Positions 24,024-35,151 of a stretch of 64,000 bases of DNA are shown here, piece after piece (positions within the stretch are counted from its first letter, which is position 1; every line of letters begins with the position of its first letter). Position numbers and translations under genes: made by a program. The DNA comes from Dryocosmus kuriphilus (lineage: Eukaryota; Arthropoda; Insecta; Hymenoptera; Cynipidae). The stretch lies in the NCBI GenBank assembly GCA_038277395.1, contig CM076197.1, positions 100,838,442 to 100,902,441 of the forward strand, given 5' to 3'. The notes beneath the pieces were generated by a model. It had not been told where the DNA came from, did not search any database, and saw only the letters and a list, made by a program, of their open reading frames with translations.

Positions 24024-24650
24024 ACATTAGAAACTAAATTACTTCAGAATATAAAGTTAGTTTTTTTGCGGCCGATATTTTTAGTTCTTATCTTTTCTTA
24101 CCTAGCACCCTTTTTATGTGCAGTATTAGATTTTTTTCTGAAGTAAAAAGGGTTTTTTAAAATTTAACTCTAAAACTATGAACTTTAGAAACTATAATAT
24201 TGCAGAATATAATGTTAGTTTCTTGCGGCCAACATTTTTTATTCTTAACTTTTTTACCTACAACCCTTTTTATGGGCAAATATTAGACTCTTTTCTCAAG
24301 AAAAAGGGATTTTTTAAATTTTACTCTAAAACTATTAACTTTAGAAAGTATACTATTACAAGAAATAATACGGCCGACAATTTTTGTCGTTACCTTTTTT
24401 ACCTAGGACCCTTTTTGTGTGCAGTATTAGACTTCTTTCTGAAGAAAAAGGGATTTTTTCAATTTTACTTCAAAACTACGAATTTTAGAAACTACATTAT
24501 TGCAGAATATAATATTAGTTTTTTTGCGACCATTTTCCTCTCAAACTAGAAACTTTATAAAGTAGATTACTGCAGCATATAATGTCAATTTTTTTGCAGC
24601 CGACATTTTCAAAAACCTTTTTTTACCTAGAACACTTTTTATGGCGAGGT
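24024..24650. repeat. Tandem repeat, about 150-bp unit, four copies (left arm of FB2)
   Basis: Each unit contains AGAAACTAYATTATTGCAGA, TTGCGGCCRACATTTTT, TTTTTACCTAGGACCCTTTT and GAAGAAAAAGGGATTTTTT. Copies start near 24028, 24186, 24334 and 24488. The inverted counterpart is at 24790-25590. Long open frames across the tract are a by-product of the repeat. Confidence 0.82.
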
Positions 24651-24789
24651 TATTCTAATTTCATGAATTAAGCAGTTTTATATAAAAAAAAGATAATGCC
24701 AACAAATGACACTGATAAACACCAATGGAAATTAAAATTTGTAAATTTAATAAATAAAACAGACGGAAGTCTACGAAAAAAAAGGTGAA

Positions 24790-25590
24790 GAAAAGCCTTC
24801 TTCTTCACATTAAATTTAAAAAATCCCTTTTTCTTCAGAAAAGAGTCTAATACTGCTCATAAAAAGGGTCCTAGGTAAAAAAAATGTAAAAACAAAAAAT
24901 GCCGGCCGCAAAGAACTAATATTGTATTCTGCAATAATATAGTTTCTAAAGTTTGAGTTTTCAGAGTAAAATCGAAAAAATACCTTTTTCTTCAGAAGAG
25001 TACTGCCATAAAAAAGGGTCCTAGGTAAAAAAAGTAGCTACAAAAAATGTTGGTCGCATTATTTTTTGCAATAATGTAGTCTCTAGAGTTCATAGTTTTA
25101 GAGTAAAATTGAAAAAATCACTTTTTCTTCAGAAAAGAGTCTGATCTGACCATATAAAAAGGGTCCTAAATCAAAAAGTAAGAAGAAAGAATGTCGGCCG
25201 CAAAAAACTAAGATTATATTCTGGAATATTGTAGTTTCTAAATTTCATAGTTTTAGAGTAAAATGTAAAAAATCCCTTTTTCTTCAGAAAAAGGTCTAAT
25301 ACTTCCCGTAAAAAGGGTCCTAAGTAAAAAAGGTAACACCAAAAAATGTTGACCGCTAAACCCTATGATTATGTTCTGTAATAATTATTATTAGTTTCTA
25401 AAGTTCATAGTCTGAGAGTAAAATTGCAAAAATTCCTTTTTCTTCGAAAAGAAGTCTGATACTGCCCAAAAAAAGGATCCCAGGTAAAAAAGGTAATAAC
25501 TAAAAATGTCGTCCACAAAAGACTAATGTTATATTCTGCAATCATGTAGTTTCTAAAGTTCATATTTTTAGAGTAAAATTGAACAGAAAC
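24790..25590. repeat. Tandem repeat, about 150-bp unit, five inverted copies (right arm of FB2)
   Basis: The complement of the left-arm units, marked by AATCCCTTTTTCTTCAGAAA, AAAAAGGGTCCTAGGTAAAA and TTCTGCAATAATRTAGTTTC. It has one more unit than the left arm, so the copy number changed after the palindrome formed. Confidence 0.82.
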
Positions 25591-25899
25591 AGACTTTTTT
25601 CTATAAATCCTTTCAGCATGCCCTAAAATACATTTTGAAATAAAAAAACGTTAGGCAATTTTTTTTAATTTAAGTAAAAAATTTAAACGGTAAGACCCTA
25701 AAACTTTTCAAAACTTGAGTACCTTCATGTTCCAAATCAGTCATTTATGAATGTTTTTAAAACATTGGCTCCATCAGATTACTTAAAGAAAAATTATCTC
25801 TGTTTTTTATTTTTTAGGTGCTTTTTAAAATAGATATTATAATTTTAAGCGTCTTGTGCCAGCTTAAAAAATTTTATATAAGAAAACAAAAAAATAGAG

Positions 25900-27464
25900 G
25901 ACCGAATCCATGAAGAAATATGTTCTTTTCGAGAGGAAATTAGGCGACACGTATTTTTCTGATTTGTGAAAAAAAGTTTTTCTACGAAGTTATTTGTATT
26001 TGAATTTTGAAGTCTGTTTTTCAAAAAAACGCTAATGTTTTCTTTAAATCTGGACAATCTTAGATTTAATTAAGGTATCTACCTTTTTCTTTAAGATTCT
26101 AGTGAGGCTTATCATTTTCTTTTGAAATCCTTCAGAAAAATTCAAGAAGGTTTTAAGTTAACTAAACGGCCAGGGTCTTTTTGAAAGTGTTAAAAGTAGA
26201 TTTTCTCAAAAAACCCATAGTTATATTTTTTGACAATTTTTGTTGAAATTGTGCTTTCATAAGTAAGACATTCTGTGAATTTTATGTCAGCTAAACAACT
26301 TTTGTGGCCAGGGGAAGTTTTTTTCATGAAATTTAATTTTCGCATTTTTCTCCCAAACAAAGACAGATACGGACCAAATTTAAGTAAATAGTTTGCAAAG
26401 TTAAAAAAGATCTAGAAAAACTTCTCTTACTTATTTATAATACCTTGCAACATTTACGAGAAAAAATCGAAAATTGAATTGTCATAAACAAAAAAATTCT
26501 TTTGACTTCTGGTTTATGTAAATCTCTACCTAAACAATTTTCTTGGCCACAAAATTGTTTCTTATTAAATATAATTTTCAAATTGTTTTGCCCAAACAAT
26601 TGCTTCACCAAAAAGCTTCTCATATTCAATACATTTAATATACATTTTACATTTATTTTACATTTATCTGGATATTTTTAAATCATGTACAAAAAGTTTG
26701 TTTGAATCTCAGTTTAAAAAAATCAATATCATCTGGCCCTACTTTTTCAGTCCCTTATCTTTTCAGAAAGAATTTTTTCAAGATATTTCTTATCAATTTA
26801 TTCAGATTCTTCGTCTGCAGATAATTTAGAAACCCAATCTTGTTTAGCAGTTCTGGCCATGTAAGAAGTTTTCATTTAGATGGAAATTTTCATAAACCAG
26901 AAGTCAAAAGAATATTTTTTTTATGAAAAAATTGAATTTTCGATTTTTTCTCGTAAATGGGACAAGATATTAAAAATACGAAACAGAAGTTTCTTCAGAA
27001 CCTTTTTAAATGTGCAATCTATTTACTTAACTTTTTTTCTTATCTGTACTTGTTTGTGAGAAAAACACGAAAATTAAATTTTAAGAAAAAAATTCTCCTG
27101 TCCACAAAAGTTGCTTAGCCCACATAAAATTCACAAGATGTCTTCTTTATGAAAGCACAAATTACTTAATTTTAAACCTTTTTCAATTTTTCTGACGAAT
27201 TTCAAAAGAAAATGGTGAAACTCACCAATATTTTGAAGAAAAAGATAAATATCTTAATTGAGTTTAAAATTATACAGCTTTTTAGAAAAAATTTACGTTT
27301 TGTTGAAAAACACACTTGAAAATTAAAATACTAGTAACCTCGTAGAAATTATTTGTCGCAAATCAGAAAAATATGTGTTGCCTAATTTCCTCTAAAAAAC
27401 AACATATTTCATCTCTAACAGATTCCGCGACTGCGGTCTTCCTGACCTGAAATGGATTCGGGCA
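25900..27464. repeat. Nested foldback FB3 inside the right arm of FB2
   Basis: Two arms meet near 26.65 kb. GACCGAATCCAT at the left pairs with ATGGATTCGGGC at the right, and GAGGAAATTAGGCGACACG pairs with the segment around CCTAATTTCCTC near 27385. It occupies the only part of the FB2 right arm with no counterpart in the left arm, so it inserted after FB2. Confidence 0.7.
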
Positions 27465-27531
27465 GGGGTCAATTATTTTCTTAAAATGTACAAATTCAGT
27501 GGATAAGACCTGTAGAAAAAAATATTTATGT

Positions 27532-28727
27532 GGACGGAAAGGGGTTTGAGGCAGGGATGTCCGCTGAGCCCGCTACTGTTCAATATTCTTTTGGCAGATT
27601 TAGAGAAAAAACTGGCAAGGAAAGGAAAAGGGGGAACGAAACTGGGAAATAGCAAGCTATATTCGCTAGCGTATGCCGACGATGTAGTGTTAGTAGCAGA
27701 TGATGAAATAGGGATGAGTTTAATGATGAGAATATTTGAAGAGTATATAAGAGAGAAAGATTTAACGATGAATGTGAATAAAACTAAGAGGATGTGTTTT
27801 AGAAAGAGAAAGTATAGAATAGAGTATGAATGGAAGATGAATGGTAAGGTGGTGGAACTGGTAGAAGAGTTTTGTTACCTGGGTTTCTGGTTCGAAACAG
27901 GAGGAGGAAGCGAGTTGCAGATGAGAAAGAGATTGGAAAGTGGAAGCAAGGTAATGGGCCAAGTGTGGGGCATAGGAAAGAGGAGGTTCAAGGATGATTG
28001 GAGAATGAGAGTTTGGATGTTTGATGTATTAGTGTGGTCAGTGGTAAGTTATAGAGCGGAAATATGGGGATGGAAGGAATATAAGAGAGTAGAAAGCATA
28101 CAGGATAGATTTCTGAGATGGGCCATGGTGATAGGATGGAGCTGTCCAGGTTATATGTTGAGGGAAGAGTTAGGCCGAGAAAAAATGGTGGTAAGGCAAC
28201 TAAAAAGGGCATGGAATTTTGAGGAAAAGCTAAGGAGGGGGGAAGGAAGTAAGGTAGCACAAGCGTGTTTAAGGGAGATAGAAGACAAAGAAAGGAGGGG
28301 GAAAATGGGACGGTCGAAATGGGAAGGAGAAGGGTACGCAAGGAGGAGAGAATGGAGTGTGAATGTGTGGAATAGAGACTGGCAAGTAATAGAGGACGAT
28401 ATTCTGGCGAGACAAGGAGAGGAAAGATGGAGAAAAATCTTGGAGTCGAGGTACAACAGTTGGTATAGGATGGTCAAGTGGGAAGGAGAGTCAGAGTATC
28501 TGAAAGGGATAAAGAAAGAGAGTAAATGGAATAGAGTGATAAGATTTAGAATGGGAGAGGGTGTAAGAGAATGTAGGTACTGGATGAATGAGGAGCAGAA
28601 TCGTTGTAGAGTATGTGGATATGAACAGGAATCATGGGTGCATGTGTTAGAGAGATGTACAGGAGATGAAGGTGAAGGGAAGAGTGGGGAAGAGTGTGGA
28701 AGAGAGAGTGAAAGAGATTCTGAATAG
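27532..28727 (+). pseudogene. LINE ORF2 fragment: reverse transcriptase and C-terminal region
   Basis: The open frame begins inside the RT domain with GLRQGCPLSPLLFNILLADL and then has the active-site box YADDVVLVADD. It continues through FCYLGFWFET and a thumb region to a C-terminal zinc-knuckle-like motif CRVCGYEQESWVHVLERC (Cys, Cys, His, Cys). About 395 codons are open. The endonuclease domain and the first RT motifs are lost by 5' truncation, and there is no proper start: the ATG at 27528 belongs to the flanking FB2 DNA. The clade is not resolved by eye. This kind of RT is common in insects. Confidence 0.9.
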
Positions 28728-29047
28728 GAATGGACAGGGGGAGGGATGGATGAAGAAGCTGGAAAAGTTAAGAGAAAGAAAATGTCTCATGATGTAATTA
28801 AAAAATATTAAAAATATAAAATAGAACCGAAAAAGTAATTCCCAATTATAGACTGGCAAAGGTAAGAGGAAACGGAAGTCCTGGTTCGCGAGCGTGTAAA
28901 TTTAAGAGTAGGATAAGAAAATATGTATGTAATAGCGTAAGATAACGATAAAGAAGAATATTGTATAAGGAATTATAAACATATGTAATGGTTTTGTAAA
29001 GACTCTCAAACCCGTAAAAGGGAGAGAGTATAAATAAACAAATGAGG
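27532..29047 (+). mobile_element. LINE copy 1, 5'-truncated non-LTR retrotransposon
   Basis: It is flanked by AATATTTATGT at 27521-27531 and 29048-29058, an 11-bp target duplication. It contains the reverse-transcriptase palm onward and a 3' end with GACTCTCAAACCCGTAAAAG followed by GAGAGTATAAATAAACA. The same 3' end is found at LINE copy 2 (33310-33350). Loss of the 5' part fits incomplete target-primed reverse transcription. It landed in the outer right end of FB2. Confidence 0.9.
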
Positions 29048-29084
29048 AATATTTATGTTGAAAATGGGCACCCTAATGTATATA

Positions 29085-30818
29085 TTCCTACAAATTCACT
29101 TATAGATATAATCTATAACTGAGAGTCTGATGCAATAAATTCACGCGATAAATTTCATTGTAATTACAAAGTTGAGTTCCAAGTTGCTTCATTAATACGC
29201 GATTCGATTATGGAACTCAAAGATTAAGTGGTTTTCGTTTTGGATAAGTTTTAGTATTATCTTTGTTAACAAGTCGGTGAGCAGAGTGAAGCAGGTGAGT
29301 TGCAATTGTGCGATATCTTGCAAATTCTCACGTACATGCCCTCTGCATTATGCATGCGTTCCTAATTGTCGAGTACACGAAGTGTACCTTGTTGCAGGAG
29401 TGTTTTAACACGCATTATTAAGTATGAAAATAATGAGTCTGTTGCATGATCCGAGAATAATGTTTCGTTCTATACAACATAATTAGCATTGTTGGAAACG
29501 ATATTTTACATTGAGATTTTTATTATTATTACAAATGTAAAGACAAGGTTTAAAATAGGCTCAAAAATGTTTTCTTTTTCTTTTTCAAACATATTTTTTC
29601 CAATATTAATTAACAAGTTTTTGGATAATTGTTATTAAAAGAGTTTAATAATATTGACTAATTTAGATTAGTTAGAAAAGTGTATCCTAATGATACCAGG
29701 GTGGAAAAAAAGAATCTCGGAGCAAGCACGTTCGGGAAATTGCCTCAATTATTTCTAGCACACGCCTCTACAATTAAGAAACACTGAAACGTCATATATA
29801 AATTTAAATTAAAATAAAGAGGGCAATGAACTATGTCAGACAACAAGAAAATTCTATTCCTTTTTTTTTATTATGAAATTTAATGATAATTGGGAAAATT
29901 AGAGTTTTTAATACCCAATTTTGTTGTGAATATTTACATCTAATTTTATATCAATGCTATTAGTTGAAATATGTCACTCAACGAATACGTAATAATACAG
30001 TTTATGCAATTTCCACCGCATAATTACAATTTCATATATATTAAACGTTCCTGAGAACTTGCAATAATAAATCAAAATTTAATCACGGATATGAAAAATA
30101 ATTCATTTCTTTAAAAATAAAAATGGACGAGTTAATTAAAGAATGAAAAGTGGTATTATCTGAGCTTCTTAACTCAATCAAACATGCTCCAGTTAGTAAA
30201 ATAGAGAACATAATAATAACTGTAACAATTTTCATACTATAGACTTTGTATATTTTTTCATTTTTTTTATACAATAATTATAATAATAACTCCTAATAAA
30301 AAAAACTGATTCAAGATTGAAAAGAGAATTTTGTGAAACCTAACCTTTTTCTTTTATCTCCAGTTTTTTGTTTAATGCTTATATCCGAGGCTGTCCCAGA
30401 GATTCAGGTTTTTTATATGCACTTTAATGAGTGCCGCATGGCGCTTTTCATTTGCCTTTTTTGTTTCTTCAATATTCCACCGCTGCGGTTTAATCCTCGT
30501 ATGCTCGTTTATCTTTAATGGTGGTCCTTGCAAGGCCTTTCCGTTTTGGGTCTGGATAGAATAAACGCTCTTCAACCATGTTTTACGGTTTATCTTCGAA
30601 ACGATTTCAATTTCATGGTCTCGCGACTTTTTTCACACTTACGAGCAACAATTTTTTCACACTATTTTTAAGGCCATACAAATCATAATTTTGCAAAATA
30701 AATATAAAGATGTTGTATTTAAGGATGATTGCTAAAAGGCTGACCATTTTATGTCCCAGACATTTTCCACATTGTCTTTAATTAATAAATTCTAAAAATA
30801 TCTTAACTAAGTATTTGT
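29085..30818. other. No gene seen; AT-rich single-copy-like stretch
   Basis: No coding region, RNA gene or obvious repeat is supported between the FB2 target duplication and the MITE copy at 30819. Confidence 0.45.
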
Positions 30819-31008
30819 ACAATAAAAGCTGGTCTAACTTTTGCTGCGTCTTATTTTTGTCGAGTCGTACTTCTGCCGCTGCTGAGTCAACTTCATGTAA
30901 TTTTATCTTGTTTAACAACTCAATTTAAACTTTCTAGACTAAAAAATGCTGCCTCTCAATTTTGGTTTAATTTTAGACTAAAAATGAGCCCAGCTTTTTT
31001 CTGTGTAT
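30819..31008 (+). repeat. MITE-like dispersed repeat, copy 2
   Basis: The same element as 17757-17940, in the same orientation. It shares CTTTTGCTGCGTCTTATTTT, a middle TTGTTTAACAACTCAATTTAA and the end AAAAATGAGCCCAGCTTTTT. The left inverted end is more diverged here (TACAATAAAAGCTGG). Confidence 0.8.
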
Positions 31009-31395
31009 ATCAAAGTAAAGTTTAGAAAATATTTGAAGTTTTAGATAATTTTTTTTAGAAATTATAAATAAAAAAGTATCCAAAATGTCTACAGTCCCTG
31101 GCCAAATTATTAGACGCATTTAATTTTTCCTAATCACACAGGATTTTAATCTTGTGATAAGGAGTGTTATTATATTTAAAGATTGTAATTTATTATAAAT
31201 TTCAATGATAGGGCTAAAGTAGTAAATAAAATCCATTTGTTAATTAAGGAAATTATTTACTTTTTGACAATCATAAGGAAAGAAAAAAATTTTATTTAAT
31301 TAAATTATTTATTATTATTATATAATTTATTTTTATATAATATATAATAATAATATAATATATTATAATAATAATAATATAAATAAATAAATAAA
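31009..31395. other. AT-rich stretch ending in AATA-type microsatellite
   Basis: No gene is seen. From about 31300 the sequence is nearly pure A and T, ending in AAATAAATAAATAAA, which served as the target of LINE copy 2. Confidence 0.6.
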
Positions 31396-31956
31396 GGCTT
31401 CCGTTTCCGGCGCTGATAGTGATGGGACGGGTGTAGGAATTTGAGCGATCGTTTTGGCTTTGCAGGTGAATAAGTGTTGTGTGGGGTGAAAAAAAGAATT
31501 GTGAGTAGAGTTATGGCAGTTGGTATGTGGAACGAATGAGCGGGAGAGTCGCGGAAGGTGGAAGAAGGGAAAAAGTAAGAAAAAATGGTGCATGCTGTAG
31601 AGTGAGGTTAGGTTTGAAGTTAGTTAGTTAGTTTACGTTCGTTAGTTAGTTTGGTGGACAGAGAGCAGGGTAGTGAAGTTGTACGAGACTGGAGAGACGG
31701 ATGGTGAGGTAAGGTTTGGTTATTGTTAATTACTACTGTCTTTTTGTGTGGAAATAGTGCGAAGGATAAAGGATAGGTAAGGGGAGCGTGGGGAACGGAG
31801 CGAGAGGTCAATAAGTGGCGCGGGAGACCAGTGGGTAAGGTAGGAGATTAGCAGGCCACTGGGTAACAGGCCGATTACGAGGAGACCAAGGCAACAGAGC
31901 GCTAGAGAGCAATACGTGCCCGAAGAAGGGAATTAGAGACTGAGACCCAGTGTGCA

Positions 31957-33018
31957 ATGAATGAAGTGACGAGCCGGGCAGGTGGGGCTAGTGGGAACGA
32001 CGCAGAGAGGTTAGAGTTTGGTAAGTCAATTGATAAGGTGTTAGAGTCAAATAACGCCATGGATAAGGCATTAGATGAGACAAAAGACACAATGGAAAAT
32101 ATGTTCCGAGAGTTAGAGAAGGTAGTGAGTAGAGGGCTAGCGGAAGAGAAGAAACATGGGAGGGGAACTGAGGGGATAGCCATAAAGATAAAAGAGATAT
32201 GAGAGAAATGGGAAAAGTGATGGAAGAAAGAGAAAGAGAAAGTGTGGCAAAAATTAGAGAGGATGGAGGAGGAACAGAGAAAAAAGCAGGAAGAGGGGAG
32301 AAAGGTAATAAGGCAGGTAGAAGAGAGGGTACGTAACTTAGAATGCATAGCTGAACGTCAAGAGAATCGTGAGGAAATAGATAAAGGGGACGAGGAAGAG
32401 GGAGATGTGAACTTAAGAGAGGAGAATGAGAGAATGAAAAGTAGAGTACTTCGGTTAGAAAGGAAAATGGAGGGGTTTGAAAGGGAAAAGAAAAGGAGAA
32501 ATGTCGTTATAAAAGGATTGCAAGTAGAACGAGAAACGGGAAAGAAGGAGGTAGAGAAACTTTTGAGGGACATAGGGACAAATGTCAGGGTGCATGAGAT
32601 AAAGGGGGTGGGCAACAAAACAGGAGGAAAAGCGAGGATGTACTGCGTCAAACTGGGAAGTGAAGTGGAGAGGAGAGAGGTAATGAGGAGAAAGAAGGTA
32701 CTTAGGGGAAGAAAAGAAAGAATTGATGAAGATATGACATGGAGGGAGGGAAGGAAAAGATGGTTAATAGGAGAGAGGGCTTGGGAGGAGAGGAGAAAAG
32801 GGAATAGAGTTTGTTTTGGGAGAGACATGTTGTGGGTGAATGAGACGGTGTGGATATGGGACGAAGAGAGAGAGGACTTGAAAATAGGTGAGCGGTCTCA
32901 AGGTCGAAGGGGAGCAAAGGTGACTAAGAACAGTGTAGAAGCGCCGCGGTTTGCGAACGAGATAAGAGGAAGAATGTGGGGAGAAGGGAAAGAGAGTGCG
33001 AAAAAGGGATTAAAGTAG
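31957..33018 (+). pseudogene. LINE ORF1, coiled-coil and RRM-like RNA-binding protein
   Basis: It would bind LINE RNA in the ribonucleoprotein particle. An opening section (MNEVTSRAGGASGND) runs to a stop at 32202. The frame then resumes at 32242 with a long Glu/Lys/Arg coiled coil, followed by EKKRRNVVIKGL, the typical start of an ORF1 RRM-like domain, and a basic tail up to 33018. The interruption near 32200 is a stop plus frame change, so this ORF1 is broken. No CCHC knuckle is visible. Confidence 0.8.
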
Positions 33019-33149
33019 TTTTTTGGAATGTGCTAGGGATGGATGAAGAAATTGGAAAGGCTGAGAGAAGGAGCAGGTCATACAGGGTAGAGAAGAGCCA
33101 AAATGATTCGTATAAAGGCAAAAGAAAAGTCAGTAAAGTCGAGGATTAA
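33003..33149 (+). pseudogene. LINE ORF2 stub: endonuclease start fused to C-terminal end
   Basis: It overlaps the end of ORF1. The first residues, KGIKVVFWNVLG, are the usual opening of an apurinic-type endonuclease domain. The next residues, MDEEIGKAERR, match sequence downstream of the RT domain in copy 1 (near 28746). The endonuclease and RT are deleted between them, with the frame kept. Confidence 0.72.
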
Positions 33150-33360
33150 TGTACCATCAATAGAATGGAAATGGCGAGAGGAAACGGAAGCCCAAGGTCT
33201 TGAGCGGCAGTGCGTAGATTTAGATTAGAGATTAAGAAGTTCTGTACATATAGGATAAGGCAGGAAAAAGTATTTGTAAAATCTGCGCTGGATGTGAAGA
33301 TGTGATGGTTATGTAATGACTCTCAAACCCGTAAAAGGAGAGAGTATAAATAAACGATTG

Positions 33361-33480
33361 AAATAAATAAATAAATATAAATAAATAAAAATAATAATAT
33401 AATATATAATATTCATTATATAATTATTTATTATATATATTATATATATAATTAAATTAGTTATTTAATTAAATAAATTT
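33361..33480. repeat. AT-only microsatellite tract
   Basis: AAATAAATAAAT followed by alternating TATA/ATTA steps, with almost no G or C. It is a continuation of the target of LINE copy 2. Confidence 0.85.
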
Positions 33481-34029
33481 TATAACTTTAAAGCCTGTCG
33501 AGCTAAAATTGTTAATTTTATACTTACGAAAATTGTAATATAGGGCCAAAATGCGTCAGAAATCTCAGAGTCTGCAAGTGTTACTTCGATTTTATTGAAA
33601 CTTGATGAAATTATAGTGCTATATAAGAGACTTCTGGGCCCAAAAGAATTTTGAAAATTTTCAGAATTATGGGAGATACGCCATATTGTATTTTTGGGTA
33701 GTATTTTTTTTAATTATCGACATTTCTGGAAGCGATGATTGGATTTTGATGAAACTTGGAGGTATTAAAAATTGAAATAATACATTTTAAGAATACAAAA
33801 CTTTCTTTAATTTCGAAATTTTGTCCGAAAAAAAGTAAATAAAAATTGTGGATATAATATTTATAATATGTTTAATATGGACAAAAATATTCTTTACGAA
33901 ATCACCTTACAATAAAAAACAAAAATTTATGGGGTCTCGTCTGGTTTCAAAGATATCGTAATTTTAGACGGGCCGCGCACCGATCTCAAGTAACTAGAAA
34001 AAGTGTCAAAAATTCAAGATTTCGTTGAA

Positions 34030-34535
34030 TTTAAACTAAACTTGACGTTAAACAAGTTTCCATACCTCTGATTACGAATTCGATGTCAACAAGTACAAAT
34101 TCGAAACGGACAATTCAAAATGGCGACCAAAATAATCAATTTCGGTGTATTTACTTAAAAACTGGTATTCGGCGCTTCAATTTTGAATTATAAATTTTTT
34201 ATTTTTTACACTGGATATGTAATAAGAGTTATGAAGAGCATTAAGAGCTTTGGTATCCAGTTTAGTTCAAATCCAATGGAATTTTGAATTTTTGACACTT
34301 TTTGGTTAAATTTTTAATTGATAATTTTCAAGATTTTGTTGGGTTTGAACCAGGGCTCCGATTACGAATCCGACACAAAGAATCAAAATTTCATAATTTC
34401 AATTCAAAATTCAACCCCCGAATACCAGTTTTTTTATAATCACATATTGAATCGCCCGTTTCGAATTTTGAATTTTTTACATCGCATTCGTAATCAGAGG
34501 TAGGAAAACCTGCTTAAGGTCAACATTAGTTGATT
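34030..34535. repeat. Inverted repeat, about 150-bp arms, about 200-base spacer
   Basis: TACCTCTGATTACGAATTCG at 34070 onward pairs with the complement around CGCATTCGTAATCAGAGGTA near 34484. CAAATTCGAAACGG and AACTGGTATTCGG also recur inverted. No coding is seen. The flanks from 33480 to 34030 and 34535 to 34690 are AT-rich with no gene. Confidence 0.72.
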
Positions 34536-34689
34536 CTAAATAACAGTAAATTATGATCACTATTTTAGAGGATATTTTGAAACGCTGAATTAAAAATCAA
34601 ATAAATCGTGAAAAAAGTTATTTTTCCCGTTTTGAAAAATTTTTACCTGATCTACATGCTTTTTTCTCGAAAATCTCATTGTCTAAAAT

Positions 34690-34815
34690 GCTCAACGTTT
34701 TAGCAATCACCCTTAAATATATACGAAATTTTCATTATTAACCATGTAATAGTAATAAACTTAATATATGTACAATTAGTTGTTGGTAGGTTATATCCTA
34801 AAATAAATAATAAAA
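34690..34815 (+). repeat. Dispersed repeat with empty TTAA site
   Basis: GCAATCACCCTTAAATATAT and the following ACGAAATTTTCATTATTAAC are matched at 42285-42915, where a 516-bp element occupies the TTAA. AATAAATAATAAAACCTT ends both copies. Confidence 0.82.
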
Positions 34816-35036
34816 CCTTCAAATAATTCAAAAAATCTTCGAAGATTTGAGAGATTTCAAATATTTCAAAGATTTCAAAAGATATCAAAAATATTTCAAA
34901 TATTTCGAAAGATTTCATAAAGATTATTAAACAAATATTTCAAAAGTTACAAATTTTTTTTTCAAAGATATCAAATATTTCAAAACACTTTTAAGAAGAG
35001 TTGACAATATTTCAAAGAAAAATTAAATTTAAATAA
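34816..35036. repeat. Short satellite-like tract (GATTTCAAA motif)
   Basis: About 0.2 kb of degenerate GATTTCAAA/ATATTTCAAA repeats, the same family as 46920-51435. The Penelope-like element begins at its right edge. Confidence 0.75.
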
Positions 35037-35146
35037 AAATTTAACAAGAATGTCTAAAAATGAAATCTTAATCGCGGTTAAAACAATCTTTAATAATTTA
35101 GTATTCTCCTTCAACAACAAATTTTACAAACAAATTTCCGGCTCTC

Positions 35147-35151
35147 CAATG
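35147..35151. repeat. 5-bp target-site duplication, left copy, Transib
   Basis: CAATG lies directly before the CACAGTG terminus at 35152 and again directly after the other terminus (39433-39437). Five bases is the Transib duplication length. Confidence 0.93.

Larger units (their letters stand above)
22587..29076. mobile_element. Foldback element FB2, 6.5 kb, interrupted by several insertions
   Basis: It begins TTACGGTGCCCATTTT and ends with the complement of TTAGGGTGCCCATTTT; TGTATATA flanks both sides exactly (22579-22586 and 29077-29084). Arm matches include 22620-22690 with 27465-27515, 22660-22760 with 25800-25900, and 23820-24020 with 25570-25780. Between these lie FB3 (25900-27464), an additional segment at about 22765-23815 found only in the left arm, and a LINE (27532-29047). 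The loop is about 24650-24790. FB2 shares the TTAGGGTG start and duplication type with FB1. Confidence 0.82.
31396..33360 (+). mobile_element. LINE copy 2, internally deleted, same family as copy 1
   Basis: It keeps the 5' untranslated region (31396-31956), ORF1, the first residues of ORF2 and the 3' end, but lacks most of ORF2. AAATAAATAAATAAA precedes it (31381-31395) and follows it (33361-33375), consistent with insertion into microsatellite, although such a repeat is weak proof. From GGGATGGATGAAGAA (near 33036) onward it parallels copy 1 (near 28742). Confidence 0.85.

Noticed and set aside
24178..24549. 123-codon open frame
   Set aside because: It lies across the 150-bp tandem units in FB2, and its residues repeat with the unit. 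It is a by-product of the array.
27988..28477. Minus-strand frames of 117 and 108 codons
   Set aside because: They are shadows of the LINE reverse-transcriptase frame.
32358..32828. 156-codon minus-strand frame rich in Ser, Leu and Phe
   Set aside because: It is the shadow of the purine-rich LINE ORF1 on the other strand.
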